Source: an uncultured Gemmatimonadota bacterium (GTDB taxonomy: Bacteria; Gemmatimonadota; Gemmatimonadetes; Gemmatimonadales; Gemmatimonadaceae). Taken from it: DNA of 64,000 nt. Every line of letters starts with the position of its first letter. The stretch's first letter is position 1. This document shows, one piece after another, positions 35,611 to 42,876 of the stretch. The DNA is taken from contig CADEFN010000004.1 of assembly GCA_902826615.1 (NCBI GenBank), positions 310,001 through 374,000 of the forward strand, in the 5' to 3' direction. Made by a program: the position numbers and the translations under genes. The notes beneath the pieces are model-generated. The model worked only from the letters and a program-made list of their open reading frames with translations, ran no database searches and was not told where the DNA came from.

Positions 35611-37578
35611 TCAGCCGCCGTAGGGGTCGTCGGCCGGAGTGGATCGCAAGGGAGCACGCGGTGCCGCCACCGGCTCACGCGCCACGATCTTCCGCCCGAA
35701 CTGATCGAGAAAGAACCCCTTCACCTGCTTGGGACGCGCACGCATGGTGGCATCCCGTGCCTTGAGTACCTCGGCTTCATCGTACAGCGCAAAGACCTGC
35801 TCGATCGCCGCCATGGTCAGCGACGGGTCAAGCTGACGGAGGGACCGCAGAATGGCGTCGGGGAATGGGATGTCCGGCACCGGCGGGAAACGGCGCGATC
35901 CCTCCCGCCCGGTCATGACGGCCGGTCGCGGGAACTTCACGAAGATGGGTTGAGCAAAGTGCGGGTGTCGCACCATCAACTGCCCTTTTTCCAGGGTCGC
36001 CAGCTTGATCTTGATCGCCGGACTGAGCACTGCGTACCCCGGAGTCGCCAGTTCGTCCCCGTCCATGCGGCCGTATACCGCGGTCGCCGAGTTGCCGACA
36101 ACCCGCCGGTGCACCTGCGACCGGAATTGCTGGGCACTGAAGAGGACCAGCCCCAGATATCGGCCCCGTTCGGCGATATCGAGGAGCATTTTCCTGACAT
36201 AGGTCTCGTGCCCGTCCCCCGGCGCGTACTTGTTGAGCTCATCGACAAATACCACCACGTGGTCAACACCAAGACTTCGCCGTTCGAGATGCTCGCGCAG
36301 TTTTGAAACGACACGGGCAAACACCAGGTCCTGGGCGTCGTCCTCGAGATTGGCCACGTCCACCACGTACACGGACCGGTCCTGGAAGCTGCCAAATGGC
36401 AGATCACTGGCGCCCCCGTCGTTGGTGACCAACCCCTGACAGCGGGTGGCGATATTCACCAGGCGGTTGCGCACCTTGCGCATGGTCGCGATGTGATGGG
36501 TGCGCCATGACTCGTGGTTGCGCGATTCCATGGCCGCGATCACGTCCTTGAACCAGCGATCGAGGTCCCCGAAACTCTTCACGTTGTACTGCTGCGTGCC
36601 GAGGGCATCGTCCTGGAACTGCATGCCCACCACCCGCATGGAGATGAAGTCGATCAGGGCATCGGCCTTGGCATCGACGTCATCCTTGTTGAGCAGCACT
36701 TCCGCGTACTGCAGTACTTCGTTGAGGCCCCAGGTCAGTGCCGAGACGTTGTGCTGCAGATCGGGATGCGAACGCAGGGTGTTGAGCGAAGCACCCGTCG
36801 CGGTGTAGGGCGCGAAGTAGTGCACCCGTTCGAATGGCGCAGCCGGCACGCCCATCCGGTCGTAGAGCCGCCGGTCCTCGTCGGACAGCGTGGCAGGCTG
36901 GTCGAGATAGCAGAGGTCGGGTCCCTTCACGTTGAAGCAGACCGCCGCCACCGTGCCACGCGACTCGGGAAAATGCGCAAAAATCGACGACAGGAGCCAT
37001 TCCACCGCCGACGTCTTGGTAGCAAGCCCGGACACACCGGTGATGTTGAGATGCGCTGCCTCAGGGCCCAGAAGAAAGTCGGAGTCCAGGTAGACGGGTG
37101 ACTCCATCCCGCCACCGCGGTACACCCCGACAGGAATTCCCGTGTTGGTACCCGCCGCGAGATACACATCCATCCGTAGCGCGATCTCCACGTCGGCGTC
37201 GTCGGCGAGATACACCGCACCCATGGGCACCGGCTGCAGCGGCTCGTCAGGCACCTGCCGCAGTACCGCCGCCGTATACAGCCGGATCTCGGCGCGTTGT
37301 GTCGGGGCCTGCGCCGCGCGCTCGGGATCGCTGTCGTGGCCGAGCACATCGTGCAACGGTGAGATGAGATCGGAGTAACTCTCGCCTTCGGTCACCACAC
37401 CGTAGATGCGCGGAATCACACCCTGCTGCGGGTCACGCCCTTCCACCCGCACGATCGTCCCGATCCCCACCGGAGAGTCGAGCGAGGTCCAGAAGTGGAA
37501 CTGATGCGGCGTGTTAGGGCGCTTTTCGGTGGCGACCACACGACCCAGGAGCGACGCGGGTGACGGATGCGGATTCAA
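35611..37578 (-). CDS. herA: HerA-family DNA translocase ATPase
   Basis: 655 residues. The N-terminal HAS-barrel-like region starts LLGRVVATEKRPNTPHQFHF. The P-loop position reads ITGVSGLATKTSAVEWLL (179-196), a variant in which the usual GSGKT is GLATKT; the Lys-Thr pair is kept. Walker B is HVVVFVDELNKYAP (Asp446, Glu447). The region GLVLFSAQQFRSQVHRRVVG matches the sensor and arginine-finger segment of FtsK/HerA ATPases. HerA forms hexameric rings that pump DNA and activate NurA. The stop-start overlap with the NurA-like gene is 4 bases, the usual archaeal pairing. Confidence 0.85.
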   Translation of the reverse strand: MNPHPSPASLLGRVVATEKRPNTPHQFHFWTSLDSPVGIGTIVRVEGRDPQQGVIPRIYGVVTEGESYSDLISPLHDVLGHDSDPERAAQAPTQRAEIRLYTAAVLRQVPDEPLQPVPMGAVYLADDADVEIALRMDVYLAAGTNTGIPVGVYRGGGMESPVYLDSDFLLGPEAAHLNITGVSGLATKTSAVEWLLSSIFAHFPESRGTVAAVCFNVKGPDLCYLDQPATLSDEDRRLYDRMGVPAAPFERVHYFAPYTATGASLNTLRSHPDLQHNVSALTWGLNEVLQYAEVLLNKDDVDAKADALIDFISMRVVGMQFQDDALGTQQYNVKSFGDLDRWFKDVIAAMESRNHESWRTHHIATMRKVRNRLVNIATRCQGLVTNDGGASDLPFGSFQDRSVYVVDVANLEDDAQDLVFARVVSKLREHLERRSLGVDHVVVFVDELNKYAPGDGHETYVRKMLLDIAERGRYLGLVLFSAQQFRSQVHRRVVGNSATAVYGRMDGDELATPGYAVLSPAIKIKLATLEKGQLMVRHPHFAQPIFVKFPRPAVMTGREGSRRFPPVPDIPFPDAILRSLRQLDPSLTMAAIEQVFALYDEAEVLKARDATMRARPKQVKGFFLDQFGRKIVAREPVAAPRAPLRSTPADDPYGG

Positions 37579-38546
37579 CTTCTCAAGACCTCCTCACAGT
37601 TGCGAATGCCATATGCCATGGTGTCCCAGCGGCCGTCGGGCAGAGCGAGAGGCGAACGCTCCGCCATCACCCATCCCGACCAGGTGTCGGCCAGATCGCC
37701 CCCACCCTGCTGCGCGATTAGGAGCGGGAGCTCCAGGCGCACCAGCCCCCAGAACGGCCCATGCCCGCGCGGATCGCGAAGCCGAAGGTACCAGCTCGCC
37801 ACCGGATCGCGATGCCGGCTTTCGATGGCAAACATCGACGACCGTTCCCCTTCTTTCAGATCGAGGACGAGTGTGAGCGCGGCTCCCGTGGCATACACCG
37901 TCTGGTGGCTCTTGATCACACCCACCACACGCTCGGACTCATGCACACTCTTCGCACGCGGCAGGGGGCCATCGAGGTACAATGTACCAGCCTGCCGGGC
38001 GCAGAACTGCTCGGCGAGTGAATTCTCCAGGAGTTCCCGGTCCTGCTTCACGGCGTTTGTCGCGGCCTGCAGCTGGCGAAAAGGATGTTCTCCCGTGCCA
38101 TCTGCGGTTTCCTCGTCCATCACCTCTCGGGTGCTCAGACCGAACTCCTGGAACAAGGCCTGATCGCGCTGTGTCATTCGCGACCAGGGCGCGTACACCG
38201 CTTCCCGGCGGAGCGGCGCCGCTCCCCAGGTGTAGAGACGCCGCTCGCGTCGTTCACGAATGACCGCGGCCACCCGACCCCACACCAGCGGCGTCACGCC
38301 CATCCAGGCGATTTCCCGGCTTTCCTGCACGCCGTCGAGGAAAGCCGTCACTGACGCGGGTGCGTCAGCAGGTACAGGCCACACGCGCATCGCGTCCCCT
38401 TCGAGTAAACGAGCCCTCGCACTTTCCGGACGTTCTATCCGGTTGAGCATGACCTCCAGCGAGGCACCTGCCGGATCGGCGCGACGCAACCCCGCCACGC
38501 GCGACTCCAGCTCGGAGAGCGCGCGCAGAACCGCCGTTGTCAACAT
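37575..38546 (-). CDS. nurA: NurA-domain nuclease
   Basis: 323 residues. The RNase H-like NurA core shows ASVTAFLDGVQESREIAW with the first acidic residue at Asp71, then AGTLYLDGPLP near residue 194, VVGVIKSHQTVYATG around 212, and SWYLRLRDPRGHGPFWGLVR, where NurA proteins keep a late acidic/His region. NurA is a manganese-dependent nuclease that resects 5' strands when bound to HerA. The gene precedes and overlaps herA. A family paralogue with another partner is possible, but the genomic pairing supports the name. Confidence 0.75.
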   Translation of the reverse strand: MLTTAVLRALSELESRVAGLRRADPAGASLEVMLNRIERPESARARLLEGDAMRVWPVPADAPASVTAFLDGVQESREIAWMGVTPLVWGRVAAVIRERRERRLYTWGAAPLRREAVYAPWSRMTQRDQALFQEFGLSTREVMDEETADGTGEHPFRQLQAATNAVKQDRELLENSLAEQFCARQAGTLYLDGPLPRAKSVHESERVVGVIKSHQTVYATGAALTLVLDLKEGERSSMFAIESRHRDPVASWYLRLRDPRGHGPFWGLVRLELPLLIAQQGGGDLADTWSGWVMAERSPLALPDGRWDTMAYGIRNCEEVLRS

Positions 38547-38585
38547 GACTGCCTAACGAAGTCCATGGCGGTCTCTCGAGTCCCG

Positions 38586-38622
38586 TCGTGCTTCCCATGC
38601 TTCCTCGTGCTTCCCGTGCTTC
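38586..38622. repeat. Half array of the 9-bp unit
   Basis: Four units in a single orientation: TCGTGCTTC, CCATGCTTC, then one extra C, TCGTGCTTC and CCGTGCTTC. No complementary arm is present within the 82-base gap between nurA and the RAM-domain gene. It is therefore a one-armed version of the inverted arrays at 34.7, 42.8 and 49.4 kb. Confidence 0.8.
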
Positions 38623-38627
38623 TGCAG

Positions 38628-38912
38628 TTACGCCCCAATGTCCCACGCCTGTTCGAGATCCTTGCGCGAGTACGCACGAAAGGCGGTGAGGGTCTGCGTG
38701 CGCACAATGCCCGTGACGGCCGGGAACCGCTCGGTCACCACTTCGGCGATCTGCATGTACTCCTTCACCCGGACGATCGCGACCAGGTCCCACTCCCCCG
38801 ACACCGAGTACACCTCCTGCACACCCTCGATCCCGGCAATTTCACGCGCTGTATCCGGGATCCGTTTGGGGTCAGCCTTGATCAGGACAATCGTCGTGAT
38901 GCTTTCGGACAT
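38628..38912 (-). CDS. Stand-alone Lrp/AsnC ligand-binding (RAM) domain protein
   Basis: 94 residues, the length of a lone RAM domain. There is no helix-turn-helix. The core SESITTIVLIKADPKRIPD, GVQEVYSVSGEWDLVAIVRV and GIVRTQTLTAFRAYS follows the Lrp/AsnC effector domain, which binds amino acids and assembles dimers to octamers. Lone RAM proteins may sense amino acids or modulate full-length Lrp proteins. It starts 3 bases after the stop of the aminotransferase gene, an amino-acid metabolism neighbour, which suggests a shared transcript. Confidence 0.85.
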   Translation of the reverse strand: MSESITTIVLIKADPKRIPDTAREIAGIEGVQEVYSVSGEWDLVAIVRVKEYMQIAEVVTERFPAVTGIVRTQTLTAFRAYSRKDLEQAWDIGA

Positions 38913-38915
38913 GGC

Positions 38916-40148
38916 CTATCCTCCCGCGACAGCCAGGGAGCCACTGGCGGCCCGCATCCGGGACCAGAGCGCCACCACCTGACGCACCCCTTCGACCACG
39001 TCGGCTTCGGGCGAGGCGTAGGAGAGCCGGATCCAGTCTGGCGTCTTGAATGCCACGCCCGGCACCACGGCCACGCCGAGTTCCTCGAGCAGGCGCTTTG
39101 CAAAGGTTGTCCCCGCGTCCGGATCACCGGGGCAGGCCGCCGACACATCGACGTAGAAGTAGAAGGCCCCGTCGGGGCGCACGATGGGCAGATCCGGCGC
39201 CGTCGCGAAGACGGCGAGCCCCGCGTCGCGGCGTGTCCGGTATTGGGCGACCATTTCTGAAATGGCCCGGTCAGCCTCGTCGCGATTCACCAGCGCCGCC
39301 ACCGCGCCATGTTGGGCCATCGCCGCCGTGTGGAAGGTGGCGTGTGACTGAAAGGCGGTCATCGCCCGGGTCACCTCACGCGGCGCCACCGTCCACCCGA
39401 CCCGCCATCCCGTCATCGCCCACGCCTTCGCCACGCCGTCGATCACAATCAGGTTCTCGCGCGATGGGGCCACCTGCAAGGCACTCACCGCTGCACCGTT
39501 GTAGGCAATCCGCCGGTAGATCTCGTCGGAGAGGACCCACCATCCGCGCCGGTGCGCCAGTTCGAGGAGCGCCCGCAACTCGTCAGGCGAATACACCGCG
39601 CCGGTGGGGTTGCACGGGGAGTTGAGCATGATGCCTCGCGTCCGCGGCGTGGCAGCACGCTCGCAGTCCTCCACCGTCACCTTGAGATCGCGCTCGCGGG
39701 AACCGTACACCTCAACAGGAGTGGCCCGGGCCAGCTGCACAATTTCGTAGTACGACGTCCAGGAGGGCGTTGGCACCAGTACTTCATCACCCGGACCAAA
39801 CAACACAAAGCACGCGTTGAAGATCGACTGCTTTGAGCCGTTGGAAATCACGACATCCTGGGCCACCACGTCGGCGGCCAGGGGACCGTAGCTCCTGGTG
39901 TAGGCCGCCACGGCTTCTCGCAGGGGCAGAATGCCCTCCGTGGCCGTGTAGCGGGTGGCCCCGGCATGCATCGCCTTGGCCGCCGCCTCACGTATGAAGA
40001 GCGGCGTATCGAAGTCGGGCTCCCCGGCTCCCATATCGACGATCGTGCGGCCCTCCGCCTTGAGTGCCTTGGCCCGTTGCGAGACCGCGATCGTGGCCGA
40101 CTCGCGCAGCAACGCGATGTTTTCGGATGGGGAGTAGCGGAAGCTCAT
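38916..40148 (-). CDS. Class I/II PLP-dependent aminotransferase (aspartate aminotransferase-like)
   Basis: 410 residues from the ATG at 40146-40148; the frame continues upstream but overlaps the divergent gene and is not coding. Family marks are DMGAGEPDFDTPLFIREAA, RYTATEGILPLREAVA, LNSPCNPTGAVYSPDELRAL, the PLP lysine in DGVAKAWAMTGWRVGW, and the substrate-binding arginine near the end in DWIRLSYASPEADV. This is the AspB/AspC Iγ-type aspartate/prephenate aminotransferase pattern, transferring amino groups between aspartate and 2-oxoglutarate. Specificity is not certain. It is the promoter-proximal gene of the minus-strand run. Confidence 0.9.
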   Translation of the reverse strand: MSFRYSPSENIALLRESATIAVSQRAKALKAEGRTIVDMGAGEPDFDTPLFIREAAAKAMHAGATRYTATEGILPLREAVAAYTRSYGPLAADVVAQDVVISNGSKQSIFNACFVLFGPGDEVLVPTPSWTSYYEIVQLARATPVEVYGSRERDLKVTVEDCERAATPRTRGIMLNSPCNPTGAVYSPDELRALLELAHRRGWWVLSDEIYRRIAYNGAAVSALQVAPSRENLIVIDGVAKAWAMTGWRVGWTVAPREVTRAMTAFQSHATFHTAAMAQHGAVAALVNRDEADRAISEMVAQYRTRRDAGLAVFATAPDLPIVRPDGAFYFYVDVSAACPGDPDAGTTFAKRLLEELGVAVVPGVAFKTPDWIRLSYASPEADVVEGVRQVVALWSRMRAASGSLAVAGG

Positions 40149-40184
40149 GCCGGCAACGGTGGAGGGTGTGTGATTCGAAGCAAA

Positions 40185-40214
40185 TTGGGCACTTCGCCCC
40201 CATCCCGCTATACT
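40185..40214 (+). promoter_or_regulatory. Sigma70-type promoter for the helicase-like gene and tdk
   Basis: TTGGGC (40185-40190) and TATACT (40209-40214) are separated by 18 bases. The -10 box matches five of six consensus positions. It lies in the divergent gap between the aminotransferase and the helicase-like gene and predicts a leader of about 60 bases. Distance and boxes make it one of the best promoter matches in the window. Confidence 0.55.
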
Positions 40215-40278
40215 TCGTCCCTCGGATCGCACGGCCAATCGGGCCCTGCCATCCCCCTGATTGACAAGCGAGGAGACC

Positions 40279-42156
40279 GTGGAGCAGGACCTTAAGGAAA
40301 CGGGCGCCGCCCGGAGCCAGCACGTCGTGCACGTGCTACCGGCCGATGACGCCAGAACAATTGATATCGTGCGCACCCAGGTGGAGCGCCTTGGAAGTAC
40401 TTCCGAAGAAGCGGGTCCGGGACTCCGGCTCCTCGTTGTCGCGCCCAGCGCCGACGATGCCGCCAGCGTGGCCAGGAACGTCAACGACGGCCTCGACGCC
40501 GACGGCGCCCTTCTCGTGGCGGTCGACACCGGTGCGCGCAGCCTGCGACGTCTCCCGGCCAGTGCGGCGATTGCCGTCTCGGCCGAAGATCTCCTCGCCC
40601 TTGTGGCCAAGTCGGCGGTCAAGCTCGAGTCGGTCGAATCGGTAGTCATGGTGCATCTCGACCGCCTCGCGGCGGACGCCGTGCGGATCGACAACCTCTT
40701 CTCGGAGCTGCCCAAGACGGCCGCCCGGGTCGCGACAACATCTGAGCTCACCCCCGAGGTCGAAGCCGTCCTCGAGCGGCACGCCCGCAAGGCGCGGCGC
40801 ATGACGCACGATCTCCCGGAAGCCTCGGACGCTCCGACCGAATACGTCCTCTGCGATCGCGTCAACCGGACCGCCGTCCTCGCGCGCATCCTCGACCTCA
40901 TCGATCCCGCCCACGCCACCCTGGTGGCCAGCGAGGACGACGCCGAGGCCGCCTGCGCCACGCTCGCGCAGCTCGGATATGGGCCCGATGACGCCCTCAT
41001 CTCCTACTCTGACGGCGAATGCCCCGAGGGCGAACCCCTCGTGATTGTTTACTCTGCCCCGGCCGATCCGGGCGATCTTGCCCCGGTGCTGGAGGCCGAA
41101 CCCAAGCGCACCGTCGTCCTGGTTTCTCCCGACGAACGGGCCGCTTTTCTGCGTGCCTTCGGTCCGTCCGCCAAGGCACTTGCCCTTCCCGTGGGCGCCG
41201 GCGCTCGCAACACGGTCCACGCCATGCGCGAGCGTGTGCGGGTGGCCCTCACCGGTCCCCTGCACCATGAGCTGCTGGCCCTCGCCCCGCTTTTCGAGGA
41301 CCATGACGCGGCCGAAGTGGCGGCCGCCCTGCTCAGCCTCAATGAGTCTGCCATCGCGCCGACGCCGGCTCCCGCTCCCGTGATGCGTTCGATGACCATT
41401 GAACCCTCGGCGCCGCGACTCGTGCGTGAGCGTCGACCTGCGGACAGCACCCCGGCGCCCGCGCCGAGCGGCAGCATGACCGCACTGTTCATCAACGTGG
41501 GCGAAAAGGACGGCGCGCGGAAAGGTGACCTGGTTGGCGCCATTACCAACGAGGCCGGCATCACCTCCGACTTGTTAGGCAAGATCACCATGCGTGATGT
41601 CTTCAGTGTGGTGGAAGTGGACGCGGCAGTGGCCGACCGGGTGATCGAGGCGATCAATGGCAAGAGTGTGCGGGGCCGCATTGTAAATGCGCGGATCGAC
41701 CGCAAACCTGAAGATCGCGGTGATCGCGGTGATCGAGGCGATCGCGGTGATCGTGGTGACCGTGGTGATCGTGGCGACCGTCGAGGCCCGCCGCGCGCGC
41801 GTGGCGACTTTGATGGTCCGCCCAAGCGTCGTCCCCCCCGTGAAGGCGGCGCGAGCCGCGGCGGATTCGGGGATCGTCCGGCGCGCAGCACTGGGAGCCG
41901 CAGCGGCTTTGGGGAACGTCCGCGCCGCGACGACGATGCACGCGGTGGCAGCAGCAGCGGTCGCGCGGGAGGCAAACCCCGCTTTGTCCGTGATGGGGAG
42001 CGTCCCCGTCGTTCACGCGACGACGCCGGTGGCCCGCGCACCTTCCGTGGCGACGAGCAGACTCGCGGCCCACGTGCCATGGGGGAACACCGCGAATGGA
42101 AGGAACGTGGCGAAAGCCTGCGCAACACCCGCCGTCCCAGGAGGGGTGACGACTGA
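40279..42156 (+). CDS. Catalytically degenerate DEAD-box helicase with DbpA-type RNA-binding domain
   Basis: 625 residues. GTG at 40279 has GAGGAG 3 bases upstream; a TTG at 40261 is the alternative. Residues 1-370 keep the two-domain order of DEAD-box helicases but have lost every ATPase motif I looked for. The DEAD position reads VVMVHLDRL, motif III reads ARVATTSELTP, and the HRxGRxxR region is gone, although VVLVSPDERAAFLRAF after it is recognisable. Residues 399-473 (TALFINVGEKDGARKGDLVG, then VVEVDAAVADRVIEAINGKS) form an intact DbpA C-terminal RNA-binding domain. The tail holds GDR repeats and RGG-like Arg/Gly sequence. It probably binds structured RNA without unwinding it. The stop overlaps tdk by one base (TGATG). 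Confidence 0.75.
   Translation: MEQDLKETGAARSQHVVHVLPADDARTIDIVRTQVERLGSTSEEAGPGLRLLVVAPSADDAASVARNVNDGLDADGALLVAVDTGARSLRRLPASAAIAVSAEDLLALVAKSAVKLESVESVVMVHLDRLAADAVRIDNLFSELPKTAARVATTSELTPEVEAVLERHARKARRMTHDLPEASDAPTEYVLCDRVNRTAVLARILDLIDPAHATLVASEDDAEAACATLAQLGYGPDDALISYSDGECPEGEPLVIVYSAPADPGDLAPVLEAEPKRTVVLVSPDERAAFLRAFGPSAKALALPVGAGARNTVHAMRERVRVALTGPLHHELLALAPLFEDHDAAEVAAALLSLNESAIAPTPAPAPVMRSMTIEPSAPRLVRERRPADSTPAPAPSGSMTALFINVGEKDGARKGDLVGAITNEAGITSDLLGKITMRDVFSVVEVDAAVADRVIEAINGKSVRGRIVNARIDRKPEDRGDRGDRGDRGDRGDRGDRGDRRGPPRARGDFDGPPKRRPPREGGASRGGFGDRPARSTGSRSGFGERPRRDDDARGGSSSGRAGGKPRFVRDGERPRRSRDDAGGPRTFRGDEQTRGPRAMGEHREWKERGESLRNTRRPRRGDD
41713..41781 (+). repeat. In-frame 9-bp repeat encoding Gly-Asp-Arg
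   Basis: A 69-base run of 9-bp units close to GATCGCGGT codes for seven to eight consecutive Asp-Arg-Gly triplets in the C-terminal tail of the degenerate helicase. Later units differ only at third positions, so the protein repeat is kept. Such tandem DNA is prone to slipped-strand length change, which here would keep frame because the unit is 9 bp. Confidence 0.9.
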
Positions 42157-42764
42157 TGACGTCGTTGCAACTCACCGGCGGCTGGATCGAAGTGGTCGCC
42201 GGTGTGATGTTCAGCGGGAAGTCTGAAGAGCTCATGCGCCGCGTGCGACGCGCCATCATCGCACGCAAGCGGGTCCAGGTGTTCAAGTCGCACCTGGACA
42301 ACCGCTACGCCGGGTTGTTTGCGATCTCGAGCCATGACGGGCGCACGGTCGAGGCCATCCCCGTGGATTCGTCCGCGCAGATCGCGGCGCGTATCGATCC
42401 CACCGCCCACGTGATTGCCGTGGACGAAGCGCAGTTTCTGGATGAGGGGATCTGCGATCTGGCCACCACGCTGGCGTCACGCGGGCGCCGCGTCATCCTG
42501 GCTGGCACCGACACCGACTTTCGCGGGGAGCCCTTTGGCCCCATGCCGCGTCTCCTGGCAATTGCGGAGCTGGTCGACAAGCTGCACGCGATTTGTGTGT
42601 TATGCGGGGCGCCAGCGTGCCGCAATCAGCGGCTCATCGAAGGGGAGCCGGCCCCCTGGGATTCGCCCGTCATCATGGTGGGGGCGAAGGAGTCGTACGA
42701 GGCGCGATGTCGGGCCTGCCACATCGTACGGCGACGCGACGAAACGCAGGGAAAGCTTTTCTGA
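42156..42764 (+). CDS. tdk: Thymidine kinase, type II
   Basis: 202 residues. It phosphorylates thymidine with ATP in the salvage pathway. Motifs: P-loop GVMFSGKSEELMRRV, the DEAQFL Walker B motif with catalytic Glu (VIAVDEAQFLDEG), and a zinc lasso with Cys pairs CVLCGAP and CRACH. The lid tyrosine region near residue 180 (KESYEARCRACH) is normal for bacterial and vaccinia-type enzymes. It is translationally coupled to the helicase-like gene. The 9-bp repeat array begins at the base after its stop codon. Confidence 0.95.
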   Translation: MTSLQLTGGWIEVVAGVMFSGKSEELMRRVRRAIIARKRVQVFKSHLDNRYAGLFAISSHDGRTVEAIPVDSSAQIAARIDPTAHVIAVDEAQFLDEGICDLATTLASRGRRVILAGTDTDFRGEPFGPMPRLLAIAELVDKLHAICVLCGAPACRNQRLIEGEPAPWDSPVIMVGAKESYEARCRACHIVRRRDETQGKLF

Positions 42765-42872
42765 GAGGCACGGGAGGCACGGGAAGCACGAGAGGCACGG
42801 GCTATTCGCTCGTGCCTCTCGTACTTCTCGTGCTTCTCGTACTTCTCGTGCTTCTCGTACTTCTCGTGCTTC
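42765..42872. repeat. Inverted array of 9-bp units (4 + 7)
   Basis: Four left units at 42765-42800 (GAGGCACGG twice, GAAGCACGA, GAGGCACGG), a 9-base loop, then seven right units at 42810-42872 alternating TCGTGCTTC and TCGTACTTC after a first TCGTGCCTC. It starts directly after the tdk stop and ends 4 bases before the PilX-like stop (42877). It fills a convergent gap, where a bidirectional hairpin could act as a terminator. The right arm has expanded relative to the left, with a 18-bp higher-order period. Confidence 0.92.
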
Positions 42873-42876
42873 CCCG

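Noticed and set aside
41049-42410. 453-codon minus-strand frame opposite the helicase-like gene and tdk
   Set aside because: It includes the complement of the GDR repeat and has no coding features; both plus-strand genes carry recognisable domains.
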